Assembly: GCA_934746785.1 (NCBI GenBank)
Contig: CAKVFO010000013.1
Coordinates: 1-34,337 of the forward strand
DNA from: an uncultured Clostridium sp.
Lineage (GTDB): Bacteria > Bacillota > Clostridia > Clostridiales > Clostridiaceae
Length of the DNA: 34,337 bases
Direction: 5' to 3'
Each line of letters opens with the position of its first letter. The first letter of the stretch is position 1. The notes under the pieces are model-generated. The model saw only the letters and a program-made list of their open reading frames with translations. It made no database searches and was not told the origin of the DNA. Positions 1 through 8,724 of the stretch are shown here, piece after piece. Position numbers and translations under genes: made by a program.

Positions 1-1715
1 ATAAAGGTCTTAACTGGCCCTCTTCCCTTAATTATTGCTCTATCTTCAATAATTTCAGCTGGTTCAAATTCACCACTAAGCTTTTGAATATCAGACAAAA
101 CTCTTCCTATACAATCAGATGGTACATTGATTCTAAAATTATAGTAAGGTTCTAAAAGTATATTTTCAGCCTGCTCCAGCCCTTGTCTTATAGCTCTATA
201 AGCAGCTTCTCTAAAATCACCGCCACAGGTATGTTTTAAATGTTCTCTTCCTGTAAGTAAAGTTATTTTTAAGTCAGTTATAGGAGAGCCTGTTAAAATT
301 CCCTTATGCTCTCTTTCAAATATATGAGTTCTTATAAGATTTTGATGTCCTACACTTAAATTATCAGGATGAGCTTTATTCTCAAAAGTTATACCGCTGT
401 TTCTCTCCCCTTCTTCAATCTTTAAATGAACTTCTGCATAATGTCTTAAAGGTTCAAAATGACCACAGCCTCTTACACTTCCTTTAATACTTTCTTTATA
501 AAGAATTTTACACGGTCCAAATTCCACATCAAGATTAAACCTTCTTTTAAGAACTTCTTTTAAAACTTCAAGCTGAATTTTACCCATAATTGATATTTGA
601 ATTTCCTTTAAAGCTTCACTGTATTGAATATTTAAAGCTGGATCTTCCTCTTCTAAAATTTTAAAAATTTTAAGAACATCCTTGGGATTCTTATCTTCTG
701 AAAAAATAACACTAGACATTAAAGTTGGCTGAATCTTAAAGGTTAACCTGCTATTCTTTAAAGTTCCTATACCATCTCCACATTTTCCTATAGAAAGATT
801 TACAGCTGCAAAACATTCTCCTGCCTCTGCCTTATCTACTGTTTTATACTTAGAACCATTATAAATTCTAATTTCATTTATCTTTTCACTATCTTCACCA
901 ATAGTTATTTCTTCCTTAGTTTTAATTGAGCCTTCTAATACCTTAATAAAGGTTAATTTATTTCCTTTATCATCATGACTTATCTTATAAACCCTTCCTG
1001 CAAAATCAGCACTTTCCTCATCATAAGAAGTAAAAGTTAATTCATCAAATACCTTTAAAAATTCATTTATTCCAATATCCTGGAGAGCAGAACCTTCCAT
1101 ACATGGATACGCCTTTAATGACTTAATTTCCTTTTTTAAAGTATCTAAAATTTCATTTCTAGAAGCTTCGCCTTCAAAATACTTTTCTAATAAAGCTTCA
1201 TTCCTTTCAGCTGTAAATTCTTGAAGACTTGTGTCCTCTAAATAATCGCCTTCTAAGAAAACAACATCTTCTGTTAAATTCTTTCTTATTTCATTAATAA
1301 CATTATCCCTGTCATAACCTTCTCTATCACACTTATTAATAAAAAAGAAAACTGGCTTTTTATATTCTTTTAAAAGGTTCCATACTGTTTCTGTATGGCC
1401 TTGAACGCCTTCAACTCCGCTAATTACTATAATAGCTGCATCTAAAACCTCAATAGAACGTTCCATTTCAGCTGAAAAATCCACATGTCCTGGAGTATCT
1501 ATAAGATAATATTCATTGTCACCTATATTAAAAATAGCACCTTCAGAAAAAACAGTTATGCCTCTTTCCCTTTCAATATCATTATTATCTAAAAAAGTAT
1601 CCTTATGATCTACTCTTCCCTTGCTTCTTATAGCATTTGTATTATATAAAATCTGCTCAGAAAAAGTAGTTTTACCACTATCAACATGAGCTAAGATACC
1701 AATTGTTTTCTTCAT
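1..1715 (-). CDS. TetM/EF-G-like ribosomal GTPase, 3' end beyond window
   Basis: The reading frame is open from an ATG at 1713-1715 to the left edge (about 571 codons), so the C-terminus is missing. Near the N-terminus it shows the translational GTPase motifs AHVDSGKTT (P-loop), a switch I segment ending in ERERGIT, DTPGHVDF (G3) and NKCD (G4). EF-G domain II to IV sequence follows, with a domain IV segment LLEPYYNFRI like that of Tet(M)/Tet(O). Roughly 70-80 residues should lie beyond position 1. The start has an AGGTGAT ribosome binding site that overlaps the stop of the upstream RNA methylase, so the two are probably translated together. By family it is a ribosome-binding GTPase of the TetM/TetO group. 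Many clostridia carry chromosomal members that are not proven resistance genes, so a tetracycline phenotype cannot be assumed. Chromosomal neighbours and the absence of mobile DNA favour a housekeeping role. Confidence 0.85.
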   Translation of the reverse strand, partial: MKKTIGILAHVDSGKTTFSEQILYNTNAIRSKGRVDHKDTFLDNNDIERERGITVFSEGAIFNIGDNEYYLIDTPGHVDFSAEMERSIEVLDAAIIVISGVEGVQGHTETVWNLLKEYKKPVFFFINKCDREGYDRDNVINEIRKNLTEDVVFLEGDYLEDTSLQEFTAERNEALLEKYFEGEASRNEILDTLKKEIKSLKAYPCMEGSALQDIGINEFLKVFDELTFTSYDEESADFAGRVYKISHDDKGNKLTFIKVLEGSIKTKEEITIGEDSEKINEIRIYNGSKYKTVDKAEAGECFAAVNLSIGKCGDGIGTLKNSRLTFKIQPTLMSSVIFSEDKNPKDVLKIFKILEEEDPALNIQYSEALKEIQISIMGKIQLEVLKEVLKRRFNLDVEFGPCKILYKESIKGSVRGCGHFEPLRHYAEVHLKIEEGERNSGITFENKAHPDNLSVGHQNLIRTHIFEREHKGILTGSPITDLKITLLTGREHLKHTCGGDFREAAYRAIRQGLEQAENILLEPYYNFRINVPSDCIGRVLSDIQKLSGEFEPAEIIEDRAIIKGRGPVKTF

Positions 1716-1725
1716 TATAAATCAC

Positions 1726-2661
1726 CTACAAAACTTCGCATACTAATATATGTCTTTTAAAATTATTTTTACTTATTGTACATTTATCAACTATATTATA
1801 TCCTATGCTTTCCAAATATTCATCAAAATCTTGTGTAACAATTAGTACAAGCTTTGGTGCCATGCTTCTTGCACTTTTTAAAAGAGATTTTTGTGTTTCC
1901 TCTGTTGTAGCTGTAAAAAGACCATAAGGCATATCTAAAACAGCTACATCGAACTTTTCTAAAGACTTTGTCATATCTCTTTCTTCAACTACATCCTTAA
2001 AGCCAAAATATTTAAGATTCTTTTTAGCATTATCAGCTATTTGTGAATTAATTTCATATCCTTTAATATCTAAACCTAAATCTAAAGCTTCTATCAAAAC
2101 AGTACCAACACCACAGCATGGGTCAATTATTCTTTTACTAAAATCATTACCTACAGCAATATTAACAACAGCCTTAGCAATAGTCGTTGTTAAAGCATTA
2201 GAATAAGAAAAAGGTCTCTTATCATGGTTATGCCATTTAAAATTATCCTTTTCATAAAATCCAAAAATCCACTCATATGCTATCTTGGAAATGCCTAAAG
2301 TAACTTCAGCATTTTTAATATCAGCCTTTCCTTTTATAGACATGCCTACTGCTTTAACTGCCTTTAATCTTTCATCATAACTTACATCTAAATTTCCGCT
2401 CTTTAAATAAACAACCTTAAAATTTTCAAAGGATGTGCCCTTATCCTTAATTTTTTTTATAAGTTCTTCTAAAGATGATGCTGAATATAGTATGCTAATC
2501 TTTTCTTTAATGTAAGGGCTCCTTGAAGGCTTTGTATCAATACTGCTTAAAATATGTCTAAACTTTGGAACATAGCCAAAGATATATTTCATTTCTAAGT
2601 CACACAATTCCTTATCTCTTTCACTGTTATAATTAATTATATAAAAATATCTATTTATCAA
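1726..2661 (-). CDS. RNA methyltransferase, UPF0020/THUMP-type methylase family
   Basis: A 311-residue SAM-dependent methyltransferase. The C-terminal half shows SAM motif I (DPCCGVGTVLIEAL, about residue 182) and the catalytic-loop motif DMPYG (about 245), which replaces the usual (D/N)PPY of N-methylases that modify bases in RNA. The N-terminal half is the variable, probably RNA-binding, part. By family it should methylate an exocyclic nitrogen of a guanosine in tRNA or rRNA; the exact target cannot be told from sequence. The start is TTG (2659-2661), chosen because GGAGG lies seven bases upstream and no ATG is suitably placed. The stop codon overlaps the ribosome binding site of the downstream ribosomal GTPase, so the pair forms a translation-related operon. 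Confidence 0.8.
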   Translation of the reverse strand: MINRYFYIINYNSERDKELCDLEMKYIFGYVPKFRHILSSIDTKPSRSPYIKEKISILYSASSLEELIKKIKDKGTSFENFKVVYLKSGNLDVSYDERLKAVKAVGMSIKGKADIKNAEVTLGISKIAYEWIFGFYEKDNFKWHNHDKRPFSYSNALTTTIAKAVVNIAVGNDFSKRIIDPCCGVGTVLIEALDLGLDIKGYEINSQIADNAKKNLKYFGFKDVVEERDMTKSLEKFDVAVLDMPYGLFTATTEETQKSLLKSARSMAPKLVLIVTQDFDEYLESIGYNIVDKCTISKNNFKRHILVCEVL

Positions 2662-2683
2662 ACTTTATCCTCCAAATATGATA

Positions 2684-2711
2684 AAAGACACTTATAAATT
2701 AAGTGCCTTTT
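2684..2711 (-). terminator. Rho-independent terminator after the 2720-3142 gene
   Basis: An 11-bp stem (AAAAGGCACTT pairing with AAGTGTCTTTT on the minus strand, one G-U pair) ends in a short U run. It lies directly after the stop of the upstream minus-strand gene and 22 bases before the TTG of the RNA methylase, so the methylase needs either read-through or a promoter within this short gap. Confidence 0.65.
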
Positions 2712-2719
2712 AATTAAAA

Positions 2720-3142
2720 CTAATCATTTATATATTTTCTTATATTTTGTGCATTATCATCAATATTAAAAATTATGTTATTATCAATTTTTAATGTACA
2801 TTCATTTTCTTTTGTAATCATTGTTCTTGAACCATCTCTGCCAATTTTAAAAGCCCTAGCATCTGAAAGTTCTGCTTTAAATTTCTTATCTTTAACTCCA
2901 GTAAGTTTAATTACAGCACCATCATAAGACATATGATTTTTTATTTTAATATTAAGTATATTATTAAATTTAGATGAACATCCTTCTCCACCATTTACAG
3001 CCATTTTAAGAATTACTGCTTCACCTTTTAAAGTAAACCATCCTCCACTTTGTTCTGACTTTACAGTAATATTTAAATTATTATTCTTTTCGATTTTCTT
3101 AAGAACATCACTTAGTTCATATATATCTAATTCAAAATTCAT
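2720..3142 (-). CDS. Conserved clostridial protein of unknown function
   Basis: A 140-residue soluble protein that I do not recognise. It has no signal peptide or membrane segment and is mostly alternating short strands, suggesting a small beta-rich fold. Its middle holds a Gly/Ser/Cys stretch (NGGEGCSSKF) and a charged segment DARAFKIGRDGSRTM. The start is placed at the ATG at 3140-3142, which has GAGGTGAT six bases upstream; an in-frame upstream ATG lacks a ribosome binding site. It is followed by its own terminator, so it is probably transcribed alone. Confidence 0.6.
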   Translation of the reverse strand: MNFELDIYELSDVLKKIEKNNNLNITVKSEQSGGWFTLKGEAVILKMAVNGGEGCSSKFNNILNIKIKNHMSYDGAVIKLTGVKDKKFKAELSDARAFKIGRDGSRTMITKENECTLKIDNNIIFNIDDNAQNIRKYIND

Positions 3143-3294
3143 ATCTATCACCTCACGAAAATGATTATACAATAGTATATACTAAAATAAAAGTTTATAA
3201 ATATTCTGAAAACATAAAAGTATCTATTCATAATCATTATATAATTTTATAAAGAATAAAATAGTAATAAATAAATTATAGGTGGACAATATTT

Positions 3295-3864
3295 ATGATT
3301 AAAGAATTAGAAAAAAGAAATATTAAATTTATTAACAAAGTTATAATTTTAGGTGCTATAATTATATTCTTTCTTTCTGCTCTGTTCCACTTTTTATATA
3401 ATATAACAGGCAGAACTGTAGTAGCTGCAATATTTTTTCCAGTGAATGAAAGTGTTTTTGAGCACTTAAAATTAGCCTTATACCCAACACTTATTTATTG
3501 GCTGATTACCTTTTTTATATTTAAAAATAATTATAAGTTAAGATTTTCCAAATGGTTTACTGGAATGACTTTTTCCATCTTTGTATGTATGCTTTATATT
3601 CTAAGCCAGTACTATATAATTAATTATGCCTTAAATATGTCAAGTTTAATATTAGATATATTATCAATATTTATCGGCTTATTCCTAGGTCAAACTTTAG
3701 GATGTCATATTTATAATAGATGTACTGAAAGCACAGGAATATTAATATTCTGCATAATATTAGTTTTATTAATAGTAATATTTTTTGCAAACCTAACTTT
3801 CTATCCACCAAAACTTCCTTTATTTTTAGATAATCCATCTGGAACATACGGAATACCGAAATAA
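3295..3864 (+). CDS. DUF6512-family membrane protein
   Basis: A 189-residue integral membrane protein with about five to six hydrophobic segments (near residues 15-35, 62-76, 88-108, 115-138 and 148-168). The segment FFPVNESVFEHLKLALYP (about residues 47-64) is the conserved mark of the DUF6512 family, which is common in Firmicutes and has no known function. The start ATG follows an AGGTGG ribosome binding site. It is transcribed alone, against the gene at 3923-4531, and the two converge on a shared hairpin. Family assignment rests on recalled sequence pattern. Confidence 0.7.
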   Translation: MIKELEKRNIKFINKVIILGAIIIFFLSALFHFLYNITGRTVVAAIFFPVNESVFEHLKLALYPTLIYWLITFFIFKNNYKLRFSKWFTGMTFSIFVCMLYILSQYYIINYALNMSSLILDILSIFIGLFLGQTLGCHIYNRCTESTGILIFCIILVLLIVIFFANLTFYPPKLPLFLDNPSGTYGIPK

Positions 3865-3870
3865 AAACAG

Positions 3871-3936
3871 TATGGGGATGTATCAAAAGCATTTACCATA
3901 AGTATCTCTTTTTGATACGTCCCTATAATTTTTTAA
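3871..3936. terminator. Long two-way terminator between convergent genes
   Basis: Arms of 18 bases (3871-3888 and 3909-3926) pair with two G-U wobbles around a 20-base loop. The plus strand continues into AATTTTTT and the minus strand into GTTTTTATTT, so it can end transcription both ways. The stop codon of the minus-strand gene (3923-3925) lies inside the right arm. The right arm shares TTTTTGATAC plus GTCCC with the hairpin at 15559-15633. Confidence 0.75.
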
Positions 3937-4531
3937 TTATAAAATCATCCTTCTTAGAAACTATCTTAATTTTTAATATTTCATTTAAAGCCTTTAGACT
4001 TCTTACATCATTAATATTGTGTAAGTTCTTTCTCTTAACAAGTCGTTTAACTTCTCTTAAAATATCTATCTTTTCTTCTTCATTTAATCTAGCACCCTTT
4101 AAAATACAGAAGTTTATATATTTTAAAGTAGTTAAAATCTGTTCGTCGCTTATTTTATTTATATCCATAAGAACCCATGTAAAGTCTTTTCTTCTCTCGT
4201 GAACTGGATAAGCTTCCTTAAAGAATTCAATAAAATAATTTACTTTGTCAGGTTCCTTATTAAAAACATATTTACCTATCTGCTTCTTTAATTCATTCTT
4301 TAAGTACATTATAGTATTAGGTTTTATGGACTCATGCATCTTATTTATACTTTCATAAACAAAGTCATATACACTCTGCATTTGATCATAATCTATTTCT
4401 TCTGTCTTCTTTAAAACCTTCAAAGCATCTATATATTCTAAAACATTCTTTTTTGTATTTAATTCTTTATTATATAATGCCTTATATACTTCTTCACCAT
4501 TTAGGCCTTGTAAGTTAATTTCATTATTCAT
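3923..4531 (-). CDS. Unknown alpha-helical clostridial protein
   Basis: A 202-residue protein that I do not recognise. It is Lys/Glu-rich, predicted almost wholly helical, with no signal peptide, membrane segment or metal-binding motif. The segments EYIDALKVLKKTEEI and IDILREVKRLVKRKNL look like amphipathic helices, so a helical-repeat or protein-protein scaffold is possible. It is separated from the hydrogenase operon by only 50 bases, but reads away from that operon's end on the same strand, so it could be the last gene of the hyd transcript. No terminator was seen between them. Confidence 0.6.
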   Translation of the reverse strand: MNNEINLQGLNGEEVYKALYNKELNTKKNVLEYIDALKVLKKTEEIDYDQMQSVYDFVYESINKMHESIKPNTIMYLKNELKKQIGKYVFNKEPDKVNYFIEFFKEAYPVHERRKDFTWVLMDINKISDEQILTTLKYINFCILKGARLNEEEKIDILREVKRLVKRKNLHNINDVRSLKALNEILKIKIVSKKDDFIIKKL

Positions 4532-4581
4532 AAGTTATTTTCCTGCCTTTTCATCTTTTTAATAAGTATACTATAACTTAA

Positions 4582-6297
4582 CTACTTTTTAAAAGTATAA
4601 TACTTATTATATTTTGTATGAAGTATTTCATGAGCTGCTAAACTTCCAGGATAGCTTAAAAATCTATTATAAAGTTTTATAATATCAGGGTTATCTGAGC
4701 TTACCCTAATTTTAGAATTTTCATCTATATTATTAATACATTCAAGTCTTTTATCTAAAATTTTATAATTACCTTTAGTAAAAGGCTGGCCTCCACCATT
4801 TATACATCCTTTTGGACATGCCATCACCTCTATAAAGTCAAACCTTTTTATATCATTTTCAATAAGCTTTTGAGCCTTTCCAAGGGAAGATACATAAGCT
4901 AGTCTTATTTCAGTATTATCTAATATAACATTTCCTTCAAAAATACCTGACTCATTTTCTACAAATTCAATAGAATTTTCAGCTATATTTTCTCCTTCTA
5001 ATCTTTTATAAGCTGTTCTTAAAGCAGCCTCCATAACTCCTCCGCTTCTTCCAAATATAACTCCTGCACCTGAAGACTCTCCAAAAGGCGAATCAAACTC
5101 ACTTTCTTCTAAAGTCTCAACATCAATAGCTTCTAATCTAATAAGCCTTGCAAGCTCCCTAGTTGTAATAACCATATCAACATCTTCCTTCATTTCTTCC
5201 CTTTCAGCTTCATACTTCTTAGCTGTACAAGGCATTATAGATACAACAAACATATCCTTCTTATTAATGCCAAAAGTCTTATGAAGAAAAGCCTTAGCTG
5301 CTGCACCAAACATTTGTTGAGGTGACTTACAGCTTGATAAATTTTCAGTTAACTCTGGATATTTAGTTTCAACCATTCTAACCCAGGCAGGACAGCAGCT
5401 TGTAAACATAGGAAGATTTCTCTTAGACTTAATTCTTTGAATAAGCTCCTCAGCCTCCTCAATTACAGTTAAATCAGCTGAAAAATTAGTATCAAAAACC
5501 TTCTTAAAGTTTAATTCCTTTAATGCCGTTACTATCTTTTTCATAGTTAAATCATTAACATCCATATTAAATTCTTCACATAAAGCTGTTCTTACTGAAG
5601 GCGCAGCCTGTACAACAGTAAACTTTTTATTTTCATTTAATATATTAATAAGATTTTTATAATCATATCTTTCTTGAAGTGCCCCAGTTGGGCATACAGC
5701 AACGCATTGACCACAATAAGTACAATCACTCTCTCCTAGAAGTTTTTCATTAAAAGTAGATATAAAACTATAAAATCCCCTTTCTGCTGGCGTTAAAACA
5801 TTAATATTTTGAACATCGCAGCATGATGTTACACATCTTCTACAAAGAATACACTTTTCTTCATCCCTAATAATAGGAGTGGAATTATCATATTTTCTTC
5901 TAAGTTCACCCTTAATAGTGACTCCAGTAACGCCATAATCTCTAGCTAATTTTTGTAGTTCACAATTTAAATTTCTACTACAATTTAAACAGTCATTTGG
6001 ATGATTAGATAAAAGAAGTTTTAATATAGTTCTCCTAGCATCAATAGCCTTCCTAGAATTAGTATAAACTTTCATTCCTTCCTTAACCGTAAAGGAGCAG
6101 GCTGGTTTTAGGTCCCTTTGTCCCTCTACTTCAACAACACATACCCTGCAGGTACCCTTACAGTTTATTGAAACATCATCACTCATTTTCATATAACATA
6201 ATGTAGGTATTTTAATATTAATCTTTTCTGCTGCTTCTAAAATGGTAGTCCCCTCTAAAACCTCAACGTTCCTATCATTTATAGTTAACCTTATCAT
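4582..6297 (-). CDS. hydA: [FeFe] hydrogenase catalytic subunit HydA
   Basis: A 571-residue [FeFe] hydrogenase, close in length to the classic clostridial enzyme. Domains in order: N-terminal [2Fe-2S] (C34, C50, C53, C67), the His-Cys [4Fe-4S] site (H99, C103, C106, C112), two [4Fe-4S] ferredoxin sites (C149-C159 and C192-C202), then the H-cluster domain. All three H-cluster motifs are present: TSCCPAW (299-305), MPCTAKKYE (355-363) and the E490/C494/C498 motif ending in GGGQP. It reduces protons to H2 or oxidises H2 in the cytoplasm. It is the last gene of hydCBA, eight bases after hydB, so it is expected to draw electrons from NADH and possibly ferredoxin (bifurcation) through HydB and HydC. 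No key residue is missing. Confidence 0.95.
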   Translation of the reverse strand: MIRLTINDRNVEVLEGTTILEAAEKINIKIPTLCYMKMSDDVSINCKGTCRVCVVEVEGQRDLKPACSFTVKEGMKVYTNSRKAIDARRTILKLLLSNHPNDCLNCSRNLNCELQKLARDYGVTGVTIKGELRRKYDNSTPIIRDEEKCILCRRCVTSCCDVQNINVLTPAERGFYSFISTFNEKLLGESDCTYCGQCVAVCPTGALQERYDYKNLINILNENKKFTVVQAAPSVRTALCEEFNMDVNDLTMKKIVTALKELNFKKVFDTNFSADLTVIEEAEELIQRIKSKRNLPMFTSCCPAWVRMVETKYPELTENLSSCKSPQQMFGAAAKAFLHKTFGINKKDMFVVSIMPCTAKKYEAEREEMKEDVDMVITTRELARLIRLEAIDVETLEESEFDSPFGESSGAGVIFGRSGGVMEAALRTAYKRLEGENIAENSIEFVENESGIFEGNVILDNTEIRLAYVSSLGKAQKLIENDIKRFDFIEVMACPKGCINGGGQPFTKGNYKILDKRLECINNIDENSKIRVSSDNPDIIKLYNRFLSYPGSLAAHEILHTKYNKYYTFKK

Positions 6298-6305
6298 AAC
6301 TCCTC

Positions 6306-8177
6306 CTATTTAACCACAACTGCTTTCATGGGACATACAGAGAAACAGGTACCACACTTAATACATTTAGACTTATTTATATGATGCTTAACTCTAATTT
6401 TCCCATCTATACATGACATAGGACATGCCCTTGCACATTTTGTACAGCCAATACACTTATCAGTAATCTCATAAACAACAAGATTTGTACAAGTCCTGCT
6501 TCTGCATCTTTTATCATTAACATGCTCTAAATATTCATCATAAAAATATCTCATAGAACTTAAAACAGGATTTGTAGCAGCTTCCCCTAAACCGCACAAG
6601 GAAGTGCTCTTTATAATATTGCAAAGATTTTTAAGAACAATAAGATCCTCTTCAGTACCCTTTCCTTCAGTTATTTTCTCTAAAATTTCAAGAACTCTTT
6701 TATTCCCAATTCTGCAAGGAGTGCATTTACCACAAGACTCATCACAAGTAAATTCCATATAAAACTTAGCAATATTAACCATGCAGTTATCTTCATCCAT
6801 AACAATCATGCCTCCAGAACCCATCATAGATCCCATAGATTTTAAAGAATCATAATCAATGCTTATATCTGATAAATTCTTAGGAATACATCCTCCAGAA
6901 GGGCCGCCTGTCTGAACAGCCTTAAGATTTTTACCATCCTTAACTCCTCCACCTATATAGTAAACTATCTCGTTTAAAGATATTCCCATAGGAACTTCAA
7001 CGAGACCTACATTTTCAATATTTCCAGCTAAAGCAAAAACCTTAGTTCCTGTACTTTTAGCAGTACCTATTGATCTATACCAAGATGAACCTTTATTGAT
7101 AATTGTATTAATATTAGAAAAAGTTTCTACGTTATTAACACAGGTTGGTTTTCCCCAAAGTCCCTTTTCAGCTGTTCTTGGCGGTTTCATAGCTGGCTCT
7201 CCCCTCATGCCTTCAATAGAATGAATAAGAGCTGTAGCTTCTCCACAGACAAAGGCACCTGCTCCATATCTTATTTCAACATTAAAATTAAAGCCAGTGC
7301 CTAAAATATTATTACCAAGAAGACCTCTTTCTTCAGCTTGACTTATAGCAATCTTAATCCTTTCAACTGCTAGAGGATACTCTGCTCTTATATAAATAAA
7401 TCCAGTATCTGAGCCTATGCTATAACCACATATAGCCATAGCTTCAAGAACTGAATGAGGGTCACCTTCTAATATTGCTCTATCCATAAAAGCTCCAGGA
7501 TCACCTTCATCAGCATTGCATATTACATACTTAACAAAAGACTGATATTTAGATGCAGTTTCCCACTTAACACCTGTCTTAAAACCACCGCCTCCTCTTC
7601 CACGAAGTCCAGAACTTTTAACTTCTTCTATAACTTCTTTAGGAGTCATAGAAGTTATACATTTTCCAAGTGCTGTATAAGCTCCTCTTCCAATAGCTTC
7701 TATAATATTTTCTGGATTGATAATTCCACAATTTCTAAGGGCTATTCTATATTGTTTCTTATAAAATGGAATTTCTTTTTGAGATATAATCTTTTTATTA
7801 GTCTTTGGATCTACATATAATAATCTTTCAATTATATCATTATTTTTGATATGAGAATTTATAATTTCATGAACATCTTCCTTAGTTACCTTTATATAAA
7901 ATACATTATCAGGAAAAATATTAATTATAGGCCCCTTAGCACAAAAGCCAAAACACCCTGTTATTATTACATCAACTTTATGCTGAAGATTATTTATCTT
8001 TATTTCCCTTTCAAGTTCCTTTTTAATTTCATCAGAACTAGATGCCTTACATCCAGTTCCTCCACATATTAAAACATGAACTTTATCACCTTTATCATCT
8101 TCAAACCTAAGCTTAATATCCTGATAATACTTCTTTTTAAGCTTTAATAATTCATTATAATCCTTGATTGGTTCCAT
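6306..8177 (-). CDS. hydB: NADH/FMN subunit HydB of [FeFe] hydrogenase (NuoF-like)
   Basis: A NuoF-type flavoprotein of about 623 residues. Order of domains: an N-terminal thioredoxin-fold [2Fe-2S] domain (CGGTGCKAS, then TGCFGFCAKG), the FMN/NADH fold with LRGRGGGGFKTG (about 190-203), an SLBB domain, the NuoF [4Fe-4S] site ESCGKCTPCR, and a C-terminal pair of ferredoxin clusters (CIGCTKCARACP and CIKCGTCFSVCP). This extended layout is that of HydB in trimeric NAD-dependent hydrogenases. It oxidises NADH at FMN and passes electrons to HydA. The chosen ATG (8175-8177) has GGGG six bases upstream and overlaps the end of hydC by 23 bases; a GTG at 8187-8189 with GGAG is an alternative. Complete and probably translationally coupled. 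Confidence 0.92.
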   Translation of the reverse strand: MEPIKDYNELLKLKKKYYQDIKLRFEDDKGDKVHVLICGGTGCKASSSDEIKKELEREIKINNLQHKVDVIITGCFGFCAKGPIINIFPDNVFYIKVTKEDVHEIINSHIKNNDIIERLLYVDPKTNKKIISQKEIPFYKKQYRIALRNCGIINPENIIEAIGRGAYTALGKCITSMTPKEVIEEVKSSGLRGRGGGGFKTGVKWETASKYQSFVKYVICNADEGDPGAFMDRAILEGDPHSVLEAMAICGYSIGSDTGFIYIRAEYPLAVERIKIAISQAEERGLLGNNILGTGFNFNVEIRYGAGAFVCGEATALIHSIEGMRGEPAMKPPRTAEKGLWGKPTCVNNVETFSNINTIINKGSSWYRSIGTAKSTGTKVFALAGNIENVGLVEVPMGISLNEIVYYIGGGVKDGKNLKAVQTGGPSGGCIPKNLSDISIDYDSLKSMGSMMGSGGMIVMDEDNCMVNIAKFYMEFTCDESCGKCTPCRIGNKRVLEILEKITEGKGTEEDLIVLKNLCNIIKSTSLCGLGEAATNPVLSSMRYFYDEYLEHVNDKRCRSRTCTNLVVYEITDKCIGCTKCARACPMSCIDGKIRVKHHINKSKCIKCGTCFSVCPMKAVVVK

Positions 8178-8652
8178 ACTTTTCCCCACTATACTCCATT
8201 ATTACCTTTTTAACATCTTCTTTTTTAAACCTGCCATACAGCTTATCTCCAACGCTTACAACAGGTGCAAGGCCGCAAGCCCCTACACATCTTAAAGTAT
8301 TTAAAGTAAACTTGCCATCTGCTGTAGTTTCACCAGGATTAATCTTTAAAAGCTTTTTAAATTCTTCAAGAATTTCATGAGAACCCTTAACAAAACAAGC
8401 TGTCCCTGTACATACACTTATAATATGCTCCCCTTTTGGCTCAGTAGTAAAATATGAATAAAAAGATATTACTCCATAAATTTTTGAAGGTGGAATCTTC
8501 ATTATTTTTGATATATGCTCCTGCATTGCTTCATCTATATAGCCATAGTTATCTTGAGCAAAATGTAAAACTTCAATTAAAGCTCCCCTTTTATCTTTAA
8601 TACTTTCTAGAAATTCATCAATCTCCCTATAATTGTGTCCACATCCAGCCAT
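8155..8652 (-). CDS. hydC: [2Fe-2S] subunit HydC of [FeFe] hydrogenase (NuoE-like)
   Basis: A 165-residue NuoE/thioredoxin-like ferredoxin. The four cluster ligands are C81 and C86 (CTGTAC) and C122 and C126 (CVGAC), the normal NuoE spacing; the N-terminal helical bundle is also present (HFAQDNYGYI). It relays electrons between the HydB flavin and the other clusters. As first gene of hydCBA it starts at an ATG with a GGGGG ribosome binding site and overlaps hydB. The N-terminal MAGCGHNY carries an extra Cys of unknown role. The operon order C-B-A and family composition point to a soluble, cytoplasmic, NAD-linked and possibly electron-bifurcating hydrogenase. Confidence 0.93.
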   Translation of the reverse strand: MAGCGHNYREIDEFLESIKDKRGALIEVLHFAQDNYGYIDEAMQEHISKIMKIPPSKIYGVISFYSYFTTEPKGEHIISVCTGTACFVKGSHEILEEFKKLLKINPGETTADGKFTLNTLRCVGACGLAPVVSVGDKLYGRFKKEDVKKVIMEYSGEKYGTNQGL

Positions 8653-8724
8653 TATACCCCCAAAATATAAAAAATCTTTACATTTTATTTTAGTATAATT
8701 TTTCCCAAGTATTCCTAAAAGATA

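Noticed and set aside
1..1715. Acquired tetracycline resistance gene
   Set aside because: No mobile DNA or conjugation gene is near, and it is coupled to a chromosomal RNA methylase; the family membership alone does not prove resistance.
3671..3892. A 73-codon minus-strand frame opposite the DUF6512 gene
   Set aside because: No ribosome binding site and no protein-like composition; it is a shadow of the membrane protein gene.
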